Source: Prochlorococcus sp. AG-676-P15-1 (GTDB taxonomy: Bacteria > Cyanobacteriota > Cyanobacteriia > PCC-6307 > Cyanobiaceae). From it: a stretch of 56,939 bases of DNA. The translations under genes were made by a program, and so were the position numbers. The notes below the pieces were generated by a model. The model was not told where the DNA came from. It saw only the letters and a program-made list of their open reading frames with translations, and searched no databases. The stretch is from positions 1 through 56,939 of the forward strand of contig QCUF01000004.1 in assembly GCA_003210825.1 (NCBI GenBank), in the 5' to 3' direction. This document shows positions 30,653-40,608 of this stretch, in pieces (positions within the stretch are counted from its first letter, which is position 1; each line of letters starts with the position of its first letter).

Positions 30653-32092
30653 GTGACTGATCCAAATTTTGACTTTGATTTAATAGTAATTGGTGCAGGA
30701 TATGGAGGATTTGATGCCGCCAAACATGCTGCAGAAAAAGGTCTTAAGGTTGCCATCATAGAGTCTGGAGATATGGGTGGTACTTGCGTTAATAAAGGAT
30801 GCGTGCCTTCCAAAGCTCTTTTGGCAGCGAGTGGAAAAGTTAGAGAAATAGCCAATTATGAACATTTAGCAAAGTTTGGTATTCATGCTTCCCCTGTTAG
30901 ATTCGAAAGATCAAAAATCGCAGATCATGCCAATAATTTAGTATCAAATGTTAGAGAAAATTTAACAAAAACCCTCAAAAGAAGTGGAGTTGAAATTATT
31001 TTAGGATTTGGCAGACTTGAAGGTAATCAAAAAGTAGGAGTAAGAGATAACAATGGAATTGATAGGATCTTTACCTGTAAAAATACAGTTCTAGCGACAG
31101 GTTCTTCTCCCTTTGTACCTCCTGGAATAACCTTAGATAATAGAACAGTTTTCACAAGTGATGAAGCAGTAAAACTTGAGTGGCTCCCGAGATGGATAGC
31201 CATTATTGGAAGTGGATATATAGGTTTAGAATTCGCTGATGTATATACCGCTCTAGGCTGCGAAGTTACGATGATTGAGGCTTTGGAAAATATAATGCCA
31301 ACCTTTGATCCGGATATTACAAAAATAGCTAAGAAAAATCTTATTCAATCAAGAGATATTGATACAAAATCTAATGTATTTGCGACTAAGATCACCCCTG
31401 GATGCCCTGTAAAGATAGAACTAACAGATGCAAAATCAAAGGAAATTGTAGAAAACTTAGAAGTTGATGGCGTTCTTGTAGCTACGGGGAGGAGTCCTAA
31501 TAGTAAAAATCTCAATCTTGATTCAGTTGGTATAGAAACTATAAAAGGTTATATTCCTATTGATGATCAAATGAGAGTTTTAAATGGTGAAAAAATAATA
31601 CCTAATGTTTGGGCCGTTGGCGATGTTACTGGCAAACTTATGCTTGCCCATACAGCAGCAGCTCAAGGAACAATTGCCGTTGAAAATATATGTGGTGAGA
31701 ATATTGAAATTAACTATATGAGTATTCCAGCTGCAACATTCACTCATCCTGAGATAAGTTCAGTAGGCTTATCCGAAAATGATGCTAAAGAAGTAGCTAC
31801 TAAAGAGGGTTTTACTTTAGGAGTTGTGAAGAGCTATTTTAAAGCTAATTCCAAGGCATTAGCAGAATTAGAAAGCGATGGAATTCTTAAGTTACTTTTC
31901 AATAAAGACAGTGGAAAAGTATTAGGTGCCCATATCTTTGGGATGCATGCAGCTGATTTGATTCAAGAAATTGCAAATGCAATCTCTAGAAAACAAGATG
32001 TAATGCAACTATCTACTGAAGTACATACTCACCCTACTCTTAGTGAAGTAGTTGAGGTTGCTTATAAACAGGCAGCTTCTCAAGTTAAATAA
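30653..32092 (+). CDS. lpdA: Dihydrolipoamide dehydrogenase (E3)
   Basis: Flavoprotein that reoxidises lipoamide in pyruvate dehydrogenase and the glycine cleavage system. It has 479 residues. An FAD-binding VIGAGYGGFDAAKHAAEKG segment and the redox disulfide GGTCVNKGCVPSKALL (about residues 42-57) come first. The NAD motif IIGSGYIGLEFADVY follows. The C-terminal HTHPTLSEVVEVA supplies the catalytic His. The start is GTG 30653. The E1-alpha subunit of the complex is encoded at 40609-41646. Confidence 0.96.
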   Translation: MTDPNFDFDLIVIGAGYGGFDAAKHAAEKGLKVAIIESGDMGGTCVNKGCVPSKALLAASGKVREIANYEHLAKFGIHASPVRFERSKIADHANNLVSNVRENLTKTLKRSGVEIILGFGRLEGNQKVGVRDNNGIDRIFTCKNTVLATGSSPFVPPGITLDNRTVFTSDEAVKLEWLPRWIAIIGSGYIGLEFADVYTALGCEVTMIEALENIMPTFDPDITKIAKKNLIQSRDIDTKSNVFATKITPGCPVKIELTDAKSKEIVENLEVDGVLVATGRSPNSKNLNLDSVGIETIKGYIPIDDQMRVLNGEKIIPNVWAVGDVTGKLMLAHTAAAQGTIAVENICGENIEINYMSIPAATFTHPEISSVGLSENDAKEVATKEGFTLGVVKSYFKANSKALAELESDGILKLLFNKDSGKVLGAHIFGMHAADLIQEIANAISRKQDVMQLSTEVHTHPTLSEVVEVAYKQAASQVK

Positions 32093-32104
32093 ATTGATTT
32101 GTTT

Positions 32105-32992
32105 ATGGAAATACGACGTAGGCCACCAAATCCAACAGTCAGGGTAGAAAATTTAGAATATGCTGTTCCTCATAGAGAGGCAAAAGCAAAAAATATTCTT
32201 GAGGAAATTGTTTGGCACAAAGATACTGAAATCAAAAATTTTAAGAAAATAATCTCCCTTGAAGATCTAATAAAAAAACTTGATAAACTTTCTCCTCCAA
32301 AAGATTTTTTTCAAAGCATATTACATTCCAAAATTAAACCGGGAGTGATTGCTGAGATTAAAAAAGCTAGCCCTAGTAAAGGTGTTATTAGAGAAGATTT
32401 TAAACCAAAAGAAATTGCTTCTTGTTATGAAAGGTCAGGTGCCTCATGTATCTCGGTATTGACTGATAAAAGGTTTTTTCAAGGAAGTTATGAAATACTT
32501 CAAGATGTCAGAAGAGCAACTAATCTGCCTTTGCTCTGCAAAGATTTCATTATTTCTGCTTATCAAGTATATAAAGCGAGAGTATCTGGTGCTGATGCAA
32601 TATTATTAATTGCTGCAATCTTAAGCGATGATGATTTAGTTTATTTGAAGAAAATTGCAGATAATTTAAAGATGAGTGTTTTAGTTGAAGTGCATGATGG
32701 TCAAGAACTTGAAAGAATATTGAGTTTGAAATCATTTAATTTAATAGGAATAAATAATAGAAACTTGAAGACTTTTAAAACTGATCTAAAAACATCAATA
32801 GGAATAATGAGTAAATATTCGGATATATTTTCAAAACATAATATTGTTCCTATTAGTGAATCTGGAATAAATAACTCTGATGATTTAAAAACTCTCAATT
32901 TGATTGGAATTAAAGGGGTTTTAATTGGCGAAAGGTTTATGAGGGAAAGTGATATTGAGAACTCTTTTAAGAAATTATTTAACTCAATTTAA
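32105..32992 (+). CDS. trpC: Indole-3-glycerol phosphate synthase
   Basis: Tryptophan synthesis; closes the indole ring from carboxyphenylaminodeoxyribulose phosphate. I chose ATG 32105 (295 residues, [19 protein letters not shown]); a TTG at 32099 is in frame. An N-terminal extension of about 25 residues precedes the TIM barrel, as in other cyanobacteria. [34 protein letters not shown] and SESGI carry catalytic and phosphate-binding residues. It follows lpdA by 12 bases. Confidence 0.96.
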   Translation: MEIRRRPPNPTVRVENLEYAVPHREAKAKNILEEIVWHKDTEIKNFKKIISLEDLIKKLDKLSPPKDFFQSILHSKIKPGVIAEIKKASPSKGVIREDFKPKEIASCYERSGASCISVLTDKRFFQGSYEILQDVRRATNLPLLCKDFIISAYQVYKARVSGADAILLIAAILSDDDLVYLKKIADNLKMSVLVEVHDGQELERILSLKSFNLIGINNRNLKTFKTDLKTSIGIMSKYSDIFSKHNIVPISESGINNSDDLKTLNLIGIKGVLIGERFMRESDIENSFKKLFNSI

Positions 32993-33051
32993 TTAAAGCT
33001 GGATATTTATGCTATAAATCTGAGTATTGTTAAGTTGTATTTTATATATAA

Positions 33052-33720
33052 ATGCAGGTTGTAATATTAACTGGAATTCTTGCTGGATTTATTCATGTTG
33101 TAAGTGGCGCTGATCATCTTATTGCAATGGCCCCATCATCGATTACGAGCCCAAAAATTGCGGCGAGAAATAGTATCTCATGGGGCTTGGGGCACTCTTC
33201 AGGAGTAATCTTTTTAGCCTTTCTAGCAATTTTCATAAAAGATATTACCCCTTTAAGTAAATTTTCCAACTTCGCTGAATTTTTAGTTGGAATTTCTCTT
33301 CTTATTGTTGGATTCTTTGCGATAAGAAATTCTTTACATCTAAACCTTCACTCTCACTCTCATCAACATAATGGTGTAGCTCATCATCATTTGCATTTTC
33401 ATAGTGAAGACCAAAAAAAACATAATAAGCATTCTCATGCATTGACAGGACTGGGATTACTTCATGGTTTGGCAGGTGGCTCTCATTTTCTAGCAGTTCT
33501 TCCAGCATTAGCTTTACCTCTTCCTAATGCATTTGCTTATTTAATTTCATATTTGAGTGGTTCTTTAGCAAGTATGGTTTTGTTTACTTGCCTAATATCT
33601 GTAACAACTTTAAATGCAGGTCAAAAATTTATTAGAAGGTTAATAGCTTTTGCTGGTGGATTATCATTTTCTATGGGCTTGTTTTGGGTCCAAAAAAGTA
33701 CTTCTCTATTTTTGACCTAG
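33052..33720 (+). CDS. His-rich putative nickel transporter beside NiSOD
   Basis: Membrane protein of 222 residues, HupE/UreJ/NicO-like in pattern, with about six hydrophobic helices. HVVSGADHLIAMAP (about residues 15-28) resembles the His-Asp motif of nickel/cobalt permeases. A cytosolic or periplasmic loop at about 97-130 is very His-rich (HLNLHSHSHQHNGVAHHH). GLGLLHGLAGGSHF repeats the style of the first motif. It is convergent with sodX, overlapping by four bases, and next to sodN. Nickel supply to NiSOD is a strong contextual inference; the name sodT has been used for such genes, from memory. Confidence 0.82.
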   Translation: MQVVILTGILAGFIHVVSGADHLIAMAPSSITSPKIAARNSISWGLGHSSGVIFLAFLAIFIKDITPLSKFSNFAEFLVGISLLIVGFFAIRNSLHLNLHSHSHQHNGVAHHHLHFHSEDQKKHNKHSHALTGLGLLHGLAGGSHFLAVLPALALPLPNAFAYLISYLSGSLASMVLFTCLISVTTLNAGQKFIRRLIAFAGGLSFSMGLFWVQKSTSLFLT

Positions 33721-34061
33721 ATTATTTTTTTAATTTTTGAAGTAACTATTCCAATTACTTTTTCATTATTAATTAATCCAAATTTATTGCTATCGTCACT
33801 GAATTCAATATTATCCCCCAAAACTTCGATACTATTTTTAATGATATTTTTTACTCTTTTAATTAACCTGATATTTTTAAGAGGATGATAGATAATTACT
33901 ATTTGACCAACTTTCAAAAGTGATTTGTTTTTTATATATTTTTTAAAAAAAACCATGTCACCTTCTTTTAAAGTAGGCAACATGGATTGACCTTTAACGG
34001 TTGCTATTTTTCTTAGACCAAAAAAAAATGCAATTAAATCGTAAAAAATTTTAAAAATAAT
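33717..34061 (-). CDS. sodX: Nickel-type SOD maturation protease (S26 family; start unclear)
   Basis: Signal-peptidase-like protease thought to remove the SodN leader so that its N-terminal His can bind nickel. The ATG at 33983 would start MLPTLKEGD, but the catalytic Ser is the codon just before it (QSMLPTLKEGD). A coherent upstream segment FFFGLRKIATVKGQ also lies outside an ATG start. The frame is open to a stop at 34077-34079 with no ATG/GTG/TTG. ATT 34061 is my tentative start. A Lys in RLIKRVKN is the likely general base. It follows sodN closely. Confidence 0.85.
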   Translation of the reverse strand: MIFKIFYDLIAFFFGLRKIATVKGQSMLPTLKEGDMVFFKKYIKNKSLLKVGQIVIIYHPLKNIRLIKRVKNIIKNSIEVLGDNIEFSDDSNKFGLINNEKVIGIVTSKIKKII

Positions 34062-34065
34062 TGAA

Positions 34066-34539
34066 CTAGCTAGCTTTTACAAAAGCATCACTTCTACCTT
34101 TTGATTCCCAGAAGATGTTATGTATCTTTTCTACATAACTCATTAATTCTTCGGCTTGAGCAAGATCAATATTTACTTTACAAGCACTACATAATTTTGC
34201 TGCTTTCCAGATTGTTTCATGTAAATCTGGATAAGTTTCTAAGTGAACAGGTTTAAAATAATCTGTCCATAAGATTAGAATTTCTTTCTTAGTTTCTTTA
34301 GCCTGCTCTTCTTTAACTGCTACAAATCTGGAAAACGTATTACTGTAAGCAGCCCAATCTGCTGAGTCTGTGCTTGAAGGAGGAGTAAGCGCAATTAGCT
34401 TCTTCGTCATTGCTAATACTGCTTCAGCTGCGACTCTTGTAGAAGCGGGGTCGTAAACACCACATGGTCCGTCACAGTGAGCATGGACTTCCAATTTGGA
34501 ACTTTTATTTAAAAGAGAATTGATTAATTTAGTTAACAT
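34066..34539 (-). CDS. sodN: Nickel superoxide dismutase
   Basis: Detoxifies superoxide with a nickel centre, replacing iron-type enzymes in iron-poor ocean water. It has 157 residues. The nickel-hook motif HCDGPCGVYDP follows a leader of about 20 residues ending in EVHA. Cleavage before this His exposes the axial ligand, and the two Cys are the nickel ligands. The rest is helical, as in the hexamer family. sodX lies directly downstream and the likely nickel permease just beyond it. Confidence 0.97.
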   Translation of the reverse strand: MLTKLINSLLNKSSKLEVHAHCDGPCGVYDPASTRVAAEAVLAMTKKLIALTPPSSTDSADWAAYSNTFSRFVAVKEEQAKETKKEILILWTDYFKPVHLETYPDLHETIWKAAKLCSACKVNIDLAQAEELMSYVEKIHNIFWESKGRSDAFVKAS

Positions 34540-34613
34540 TCGTTTTTTTATATTTGAATATATCTTACTTCTAGATTAACTAAATTGAAAAGTTTTAGAT
34601 GTTATTTCTTACT

Positions 34614-35186
34614 TTAATTGACTTTTAATAATTCAACTTCAAAAATTAAAGTTGCATTTGCAGGAATTACATTTCCTGCTCCTCTTGATCCGTATCCTAA
34701 CTCAGGAGGAATTGTTAATTTTCTTTTTCCACCAACTTTCATTCCTGCTACTCCTTCATCCCAACCCTTGATTACTCTTCCTGCACCTAATGGGAAACTA
34801 AATGGCCCTCTGCCAATACTGGTATCAAATTGGGTTCCGTCTTCTAATTTTCCGGTGTAGTTTACAGAAACTGTTTGCCCAGAATTTGCTTCATCTCCCT
34901 CTCCTTTAACTATTTCTACAATAATTAAACCACTATCAGTAGTTCTAGAATTGCTTTCTTCTTGTGTTTCTTCTGCCATAGCGAAAAGTATTGGGTTTGG
35001 ATCTGATGGATCTAATTCAAATATATTGGTATTTGAAACATTAGATGATTTTGCAATAGGTGTTTTATTTACGAATTCAGTTTTTGATTCAGCTGCATTA
35101 ACAACTTGAGGGGAGTTAAATTGACTAAACAGAGTTAATGAAAGGCAAAATACAAAAATCGTAAAACTAATTAAAACTTCTTTCAC
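34614..35186 (-). CDS. FKBP-type peptidyl-prolyl isomerase
   Basis: Protein-folding enzyme. It has 190 residues. An N-terminal hydrophobic segment (about residues 4-22) makes it exported or membrane-anchored. A low-complexity linker follows, then one FKBP domain (about 85-190). Its motifs are [40 protein letters not shown] and [20 protein letters not shown]. The start is GTG 35186. In cyanobacteria such proteins act in the periplasm or thylakoid lumen. It is not obviously part of an operon. Confidence 0.93.
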   Translation of the reverse strand: MKEVLISFTIFVFCLSLTLFSQFNSPQVVNAAESKTEFVNKTPIAKSSNVSNTNIFELDPSDPNPILFAMAEETQEESNSRTTDSGLIIVEIVKGEGDEANSGQTVSVNYTGKLEDGTQFDTSIGRGPFSFPLGAGRVIKGWDEGVAGMKVGGKRKLTIPPELGYGSRGAGNVIPANATLIFEVELLKVN

Positions 35187-35274
35187 TTAATTTTAAAAGT
35201 TACTATTTCAATTCTACAGAAGAAGGTACAATAATATATCTTTTTAAAAGAATTAATTTAGAAATTTTATATTA

Positions 35275-36765
35275 TTGATTAACACTCAAAATAAAAAGTT
35301 TAATAAGTATTTTTATCCATGCCTTGGAGGCATTTTTGGAGGAATTGCTACATCTACGCATTTTTGGCTGCTTTTTATGCCATTATCCATATTTATTTTA
35401 TGGAGTAGAAGTGATAAAAAATTAGCAAACTTTCTTTGGGGGTTTTTCTTTATTTTAGTAAGTCATTCTTGGCTTTATGAACTTCACCCATTGACCTGGT
35501 TGGGTTTTTCATGGATATCAAGTTTAATTATTTCTATTTCAATCTTGTTTGGTTGCTCTTTAATAGGAGGAATATTGGTTTATTTATGGGGTCTTTTAGT
35601 TAAAAAAACTCTCCCAAAAAAAGAAATTTCTAATATGAACCCTTTAAGATTAATTATAAAAGTTTTATTGTTATCTTTTTCCTGGGGTATAGGTGAATTC
35701 ATTCTTTCCCAAACGCCTTTTTTTTGGATAGGTTTAGGGGAAGGAATAGTTCCAGGAGATTTGTATCTTGCGGGATTAGCAAGATGGATTGGTGCAAGTG
35801 GTTTATGTGTAGTCCAATTAGTTATAGGTTTTTGGATATACCTAATTTATGAGAAATGGAAAAGAAAATATCATTTAAAAAAAACATTCTTATTTGGGCT
35901 TTTGATTCTTGTCCTTTTACATTTTCTTGGAGGTTTTACGAACCCAATTGAAAGAAATAATGACTATCCAGTAGCTCTATGGCAAACTAATATGCCCACA
36001 AGAGAAAAAACGAATTTTAAAAATCAATTTATAAATGATAAGTTGATTTCTGCTCAAAAAATTGCTCTATCAAATAATGCAAAACTCCTAATTACACCCG
36101 AGGGGACTTTGAATAATAATTTCAATTTAAATTTCAAAAGTAAAATAAGGATGTTGGCAGGAGGTTTTAGAAACTCTGAAAATGGCCTAAGAAGTTCTTT
36201 GCTTGGATATCAAATTGGGGATAAAACTTATTCATCTTTTATTGATAAACATAGACTGGTACCCTTGGGGGAGAAAATTCCAGGATTCTTAAATATATTT
36301 TCAAGAGGACTTTCGGCAGTAGGAGGTATTCAGCCAGGATCAGATTCAAGGTTTTTTAAATGGGAATTTACTCAGCCACTCGCAATAGCAATTTGTTATG
36401 AAATTACTGATGGATTTAAAATAAGAAATGCTGTAAACAGCGGGGCAGAACTAATAATTTCAGCAGCTAACTTAGATCCTTATCCAAGGAAGCTTCATGA
36501 TCAATTTCTATCTTTGGCCAGAGTAAGAAGTATAGAAAATAAAAAAGATAATATAATTATTGCAAATACTGGTCCTTCAGGATTAATAAGTGAAGAAGGA
36601 AAAATAATTAAACTCTTTGATCCTAATACTGAGCAAAATGATGTTGTAAATCCTAATTTTTCTATTGAAAAAACTTTCTACACAACGTATGGGGAACGCC
36701 CTTTGTTCTTATTATTTTTGTTTTTAAATGGATTAAATTTATATTTTGGAAAATTCACAAATTAA
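35275..36765 (+). CDS. lnt: Apolipoprotein N-acyltransferase
   Basis: Inner-membrane enzyme that N-acylates the lipoprotein Cys. It has 496 residues. Several N-terminal helices (about residues 10-220) are followed by a periplasmic nitrilase-like domain. The catalytic Glu is in [10 protein letters not shown], the Lys in [15 protein letters not shown] and the Cys in [13 protein letters not shown]. The start is TTG 35275. The 3' end overlaps mnmA by 27 bases, the largest tail-to-tail overlap in the window. Confidence 0.94.
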   Translation: MINTQNKKFNKYFYPCLGGIFGGIATSTHFWLLFMPLSIFILWSRSDKKLANFLWGFFFILVSHSWLYELHPLTWLGFSWISSLIISISILFGCSLIGGILVYLWGLLVKKTLPKKEISNMNPLRLIIKVLLLSFSWGIGEFILSQTPFFWIGLGEGIVPGDLYLAGLARWIGASGLCVVQLVIGFWIYLIYEKWKRKYHLKKTFLFGLLILVLLHFLGGFTNPIERNNDYPVALWQTNMPTREKTNFKNQFINDKLISAQKIALSNNAKLLITPEGTLNNNFNLNFKSKIRMLAGGFRNSENGLRSSLLGYQIGDKTYSSFIDKHRLVPLGEKIPGFLNIFSRGLSAVGGIQPGSDSRFFKWEFTQPLAIAICYEITDGFKIRNAVNSGAELIISAANLDPYPRKLHDQFLSLARVRSIENKKDNIIIANTGPSGLISEEGKIIKLFDPNTEQNDVVNPNFSIEKTFYTTYGERPLFLLFLFLNGLNLYFGKFTN

Positions 36766-37911
36766 TCCTCCTCCTAATAAAATATCACCTTTATAAAAAA
36801 CTGCTGCTTGCCCAGGAGTGATAGAGCTTTGGTTATCTTCGAAAACTAATTTAAACTTTTTAGTTATGTTGTCTTCATTTTTTACAGGAATTAAAATTCC
36901 TTTTACGGGTTCACTCCGATATCTTATTTGTGCTTCTACTTCTATTTCTTTTAAAGGTTCTTCAATTGAAACCCAGTTTACTTCTTTTATTATGGCTTCT
37001 CTTTTAAAAAGATCATTTTTATTTGCGACATAAACTATATTTTTTTGTTTATCTAAACTTTCTACATATAAAGGCTCTGGCCAAGCAATACCCAAACCTT
37101 TTCTTTGCCCAATTGTGAAATGTTGAATACCATTATGAGTGCCAAGAATTTCTCCATTAATATGCTTAATTTCACCCTCTTTAGGTTCAATATGATTATC
37201 AATAAATTTTTGCATAGATCCATAATGTTCAACTAAACACAGATCTTGACTCTCTGGTTTTTTTGCAGTTCTAAGTCCTAATCTTAAGGCCTCTTTTCTT
37301 GTCTCTTCTTTTTTAAGATTTCCGAGCGGAAGTATTAATCTGCTTAATACCTCTTGGGAAAGACTGTAAAGAAAATAACTCTGATCTTTATTTCTATCAG
37401 CCCCCCTTAGGAGTAAGAAATCCTTGAATTGGAAATTTTCAGAGTTTTTGATGTTCTCGCAAGAAACTTTTTGAACTCTTGCGTAGTGACCAGTAGCAAT
37501 ATAAGTAAACTCTTTTTGTTTAGTAACAAAATTGAGCATTTCTTCAAATTTTACATTTTTATTACACATCGAGCATGGAAGTGGAGTGAAACCGGATTCA
37601 TATCCCTCAGTAGTCTTTTTAACTACTTCCCTTTCAAAAATTACTCTTGAATCCAATATATTATGATTAATTCCTAAATCTTCACATAGACCTGCAGCGT
37701 CAACTAATCCTTCGGAACAACAAGAGCCCTCTCCTTTCATTAACCAAAGAGTTAGGCCTTCAACTTTCCAACCATCTTCTATAAGAAGGGCTGCAGATAG
37801 TGAACTATCTACTCCACCTGAAAGACCAACAATTATTTTTTTTTGTTTTTTAGATTTATTATTTATAGAAGAACAGTTCTCTAATTTTTTATCCTTTAAA
37901 GTCTTTAACAT
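36739..37911 (-). CDS. mnmA: tRNA 2-thiouridylase MnmA
   Basis: Thiolates U34 of tRNA-Lys, -Glu and -Gln. It has 390 residues. The PP-loop [20 protein letters not shown] lies near residues 28-47. The catalytic Cys pair is in [11 protein letters not shown] and [27 protein letters not shown] and the C-terminal [19 protein letters not shown] are family markers. An extended Lys/Asn-rich N-terminus (about residues 1-24) precedes the PP-loop. Confidence 0.96.
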   Translation of the reverse strand: MLKTLKDKKLENCSSINNKSKKQKKIIVGLSGGVDSSLSAALLIEDGWKVEGLTLWLMKGEGSCCSEGLVDAAGLCEDLGINHNILDSRVIFEREVVKKTTEGYESGFTPLPCSMCNKNVKFEEMLNFVTKQKEFTYIATGHYARVQKVSCENIKNSENFQFKDFLLLRGADRNKDQSYFLYSLSQEVLSRLILPLGNLKKEETRKEALRLGLRTAKKPESQDLCLVEHYGSMQKFIDNHIEPKEGEIKHINGEILGTHNGIQHFTIGQRKGLGIAWPEPLYVESLDKQKNIVYVANKNDLFKREAIIKEVNWVSIEEPLKEIEVEAQIRYRSEPVKGILIPVKNEDNITKKFKLVFEDNQSSITPGQAAVFYKGDILLGGGLICEFSKI

Positions 37912-37956
37912 GGAAATTTAAAATTTTGAACAGTTTTTAATTGCTTTGAACTAATT

Positions 37957-39525
37957 ATGAAAGAAATTGGATGGCCAACAATTGACTCTAAACATCTGGT
38001 TGTTTATTCAAAGCAAATGTTGGATTTAGAGAATGAAATTTTTTCTCAAGGAATGCCTCAAGAGGCGTTGATGGAAAAGGTTGGAATTCAACTATCTAAA
38101 TGGCTTTTGAAAAGAAAATCTCTTTTAAATAAAGGAGTAATAGTTTTTTTAGGTCCTGGCCATAATGGTGGGGATGGGGCAGTAATCGCAAAAGAGCTTT
38201 TTCTAAAGGGATACCTAGTTAAATTATGGTGCCCATTTCCTTTAAAAAAAACATTAACGATTAATTATGTAAATTATCTTACATCTCTTGGAGTAGAAAT
38301 ATTAGGAGAACCTCCAAATCCTGAAGGAAAAGACTTATGGATTGATGCTATTTTCGGGAATAATCAAAATAGAAAAGTTGATGAGGAATTAATTGAATTA
38401 TTTAATAAAAAATTTAAAAAAGGGTCTGGTAAGGTTGTAAGCATAGATGTTCCAACGGGTTTATGTCCTGATTCTGGGAAACCCTTCTCAAAAAATGCTG
38501 TAAAAGCAAACTACAATTTAGTTATTGGACTAAATAAGATTGGATTATTACAAGACGCCGCATTACCTTATATTGGCGAATTACATCACATAGATATAGG
38601 TATATCGAGAAGTCAATTATGTAAATTAGAAAGTAAGATTTTAAAAATTACTTATCAAGATTTAAAAACAATTAATCTTCCTTTATTACCAAAAAATTCT
38701 TCTAAATATAAAAGAGGTAGAACATTATTAATTGCGGGAAGTGAAAGATATCCTGGGGCAGCACATCTAGTAATAAAAGGTGCTATTTCAAGTGGAGCGG
38801 GTTTTGTAGCAGCAATTCTCCCTGATTTAGTTTCAAAATTAATTTGGCAAGTTGAACCAGAAGCAGTAGTTGTAGGAAAACTTAGTAGCGATCCAAATGG
38901 AAATTCAATTTTATTCGATGCCTTAAAGAATATTGATTTTTCTAATTATGATTCAATAGTTATTGGCCCAGGAATTGGCTTGAATGAGGATGATTGGGAA
39001 AAATCAACACAGTACTTATTAGACTTTAAAGGTTTATTGATTCTTGATGCGGATGCACTTAATAGAATTTCTAAATCAAATTTGGGACCTAAATTTTTCT
39101 TAGAAAGAAAGTATGAGACTTGGATTACTCCTCATGATAATGAATTCATGAGGTTATTTCCTGAGATTGAGTGTACTAATAAAGTTGAACTAGCTATAAA
39201 TGCTGCTAAAGAATTTGATATAAATATTTTATTAAAAGGAGCAAATAGCGTCATTGCCAATAATGAAAATGCATGGCAACTTTTTGGAACTGATTCTGAG
39301 ACTGCAAGAGCAGGTTTAGGAGATCTTTTGTCTGGATTTATTGGTGGATGTTCAGCAATAGATCTGTCTTATTTTGGAGATAACATAAAGACTGAATCTT
39401 TAGCAAAATACGTTTCTTTACACTCTTTTGCTGCATCAAAGTGTAAAAAAGGATCAAATGCTTCTTCAATAGGGGACCGGTTATCAAAGTTAATGAGAAA
39501 AACAAAAACGAGGCTAATGTCATGA
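37957..39525 (+). CDS. nnr: Bifunctional NAD(P)HX epimerase/dehydratase
   Basis: Metabolite-repair enzyme that restores hydrated NADH and NADPH. It has 522 residues. The N-terminal YjeF_N epimerase domain (about residues 10-220) has GPGHNGGDGAVIAKELF. The C-terminal ribokinase-like dehydratase (about 235-510) has GSERYPGAAHLVIKGAISSG, LLILDADALNRI and AGLGDLLSGFIGG. The fusion is common in bacteria. It is divergent from mnmA, with a 45-base gap. Confidence 0.94.
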   Translation: MKEIGWPTIDSKHLVVYSKQMLDLENEIFSQGMPQEALMEKVGIQLSKWLLKRKSLLNKGVIVFLGPGHNGGDGAVIAKELFLKGYLVKLWCPFPLKKTLTINYVNYLTSLGVEILGEPPNPEGKDLWIDAIFGNNQNRKVDEELIELFNKKFKKGSGKVVSIDVPTGLCPDSGKPFSKNAVKANYNLVIGLNKIGLLQDAALPYIGELHHIDIGISRSQLCKLESKILKITYQDLKTINLPLLPKNSSKYKRGRTLLIAGSERYPGAAHLVIKGAISSGAGFVAAILPDLVSKLIWQVEPEAVVVGKLSSDPNGNSILFDALKNIDFSNYDSIVIGPGIGLNEDDWEKSTQYLLDFKGLLILDADALNRISKSNLGPKFFLERKYETWITPHDNEFMRLFPEIECTNKVELAINAAKEFDINILLKGANSVIANNENAWQLFGTDSETARAGLGDLLSGFIGGCSAIDLSYFGDNIKTESLAKYVSLHSFAASKCKKGSNASSIGDRLSKLMRKTKTRLMS

Positions 39526-39579
39526 AAGAAACAATTATAAGGAGTTTTTTATAGTTTTAAACACATAACTATACAATTT

Positions 39580-39603
39580 ATACCTGAAATCTGAAGCAGG
39601 TAT
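39580..39603 (+). promoter_or_regulatory. Inverted repeat upstream of sigma factor gene
   Basis: A perfect 7-base inverted repeat, ATACCTG / CAGGTAT, has a 10-base spacer about 63 bases before the sigma factor ATG. No T-run follows on either strand, so it is unlikely to be a terminator. It could be an operator or a leader hairpin; the function is unknown. Confidence 0.4.
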
Positions 39604-39665
39604 TAAGTAATCGCGCTTTTTCACAAAAGTGTAGGAAAGTTTTAATACCTCAATCTAGGTAAAAA

Positions 39666-40607
39666 ATGGCTGCATCAGCAACAACATCAACTGAACCCCA
39701 AAAAAGAAGAGGTAATGACCCTATAAGTTGGTATCTTTCAAATATAGGTCGCGTCCCTTTATTAACACCCGCTGAAGAAATTGAATTGGGCAACCAAGTT
39801 CAAAAAATGATGGTTCTTACTGAAGACGGTCAACTAAATGAAAAAACAAAAGAATTTACTCCTCAAGACAAAAGAACTATAAAAATTGGAAGAAGAGCAA
39901 AAGAGAGAATGATGAAAGCTAATTTAAGGTTAGTAGTTAGTGTTGCAAAAAAATATCAAGGTAAAGGACTAGAACTTTTAGATCTTGTTCAAGAGGGTTC
40001 TTTAGGTCTAGAGAGAGCAGTCGAAAAGTTTGACCCTACAAGAGGGTATAAGTTTTCTACTTATGCCTTTTGGTGGATTCGTCAAAGTATGACCAGAGCT
40101 ATTGCCTGCCAATCCAGAACTATTCGTTTACCAGTTCATTTAAGTGAGAGACTTGCCACTATTAGAAAAATAAGTAGGGAATTAGCTCATAAACTTGGAG
40201 CAATGCCAAGTAGAATTGAAATTGCAGAAGCAATGGAAATAGATGTAGAGGAACTAGATTCTGTTTTGAGGCAGGCTCTATCTACAAGTAGTTTGGACGC
40301 ACCTGTAAATGGAGATGATGGGAGAAGTTTCTTAGGTGATCTTATCGCAGACAGTAATAATGAAGAGCCCCTAGATAAAGTTGAGCAAAAAATGCATCAA
40401 GAGCAGTTAGGAAAGTGGTTAAGTCACTTAAGCGAACAAGAACAACATGTTCTGAAGTTAAGATTCGGGTTAGATGGAAATGAGAGACACACCTTAGCAG
40501 AAATAGGAAGGTTATTAGAAGTCTCGAGAGAAAGAGTAAGACAAGTGGAACTTAAGGCTCTTAGAAAACTAAGAAATTTAACTAGAAAATTACCTAGTGG
40601 GATTTAA
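39666..40607 (+). CDS. Group 2 RNA polymerase sigma factor (RpoD-like)
   Basis: Alternative sigma-70 factor of the non-essential, cyanobacterial type II class. It has 313 residues. Region 1.1 is absent; the region 1.2 start DPISWYLSNIGRVPLLTPAE is clear. Region 2 includes LRLVVSVAKKYQGKGLELLD and YKFSTYAFWWIRQSMTRAIA. Region 4 ends in LAEIGRLLEVSRERVRQVEL. Its target promoters cannot be read from sequence. It lies one base from the convergent pdhA stop. Confidence 0.93.
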   Translation: MAASATTSTEPQKRRGNDPISWYLSNIGRVPLLTPAEEIELGNQVQKMMVLTEDGQLNEKTKEFTPQDKRTIKIGRRAKERMMKANLRLVVSVAKKYQGKGLELLDLVQEGSLGLERAVEKFDPTRGYKFSTYAFWWIRQSMTRAIACQSRTIRLPVHLSERLATIRKISRELAHKLGAMPSRIEIAEAMEIDVEELDSVLRQALSTSSLDAPVNGDDGRSFLGDLIADSNNEEPLDKVEQKMHQEQLGKWLSHLSEQEQHVLKLRFGLDGNERHTLAEIGRLLEVSRERVRQVELKALRKLRNLTRKLPSGI

Positions 40608-40608
40608 T

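Noticed and set aside
33302-33508. Minus-strand ORF opposite the nickel-permease gene
   Set aside because: Shadow of the His-rich coding sequence, with no independent support.
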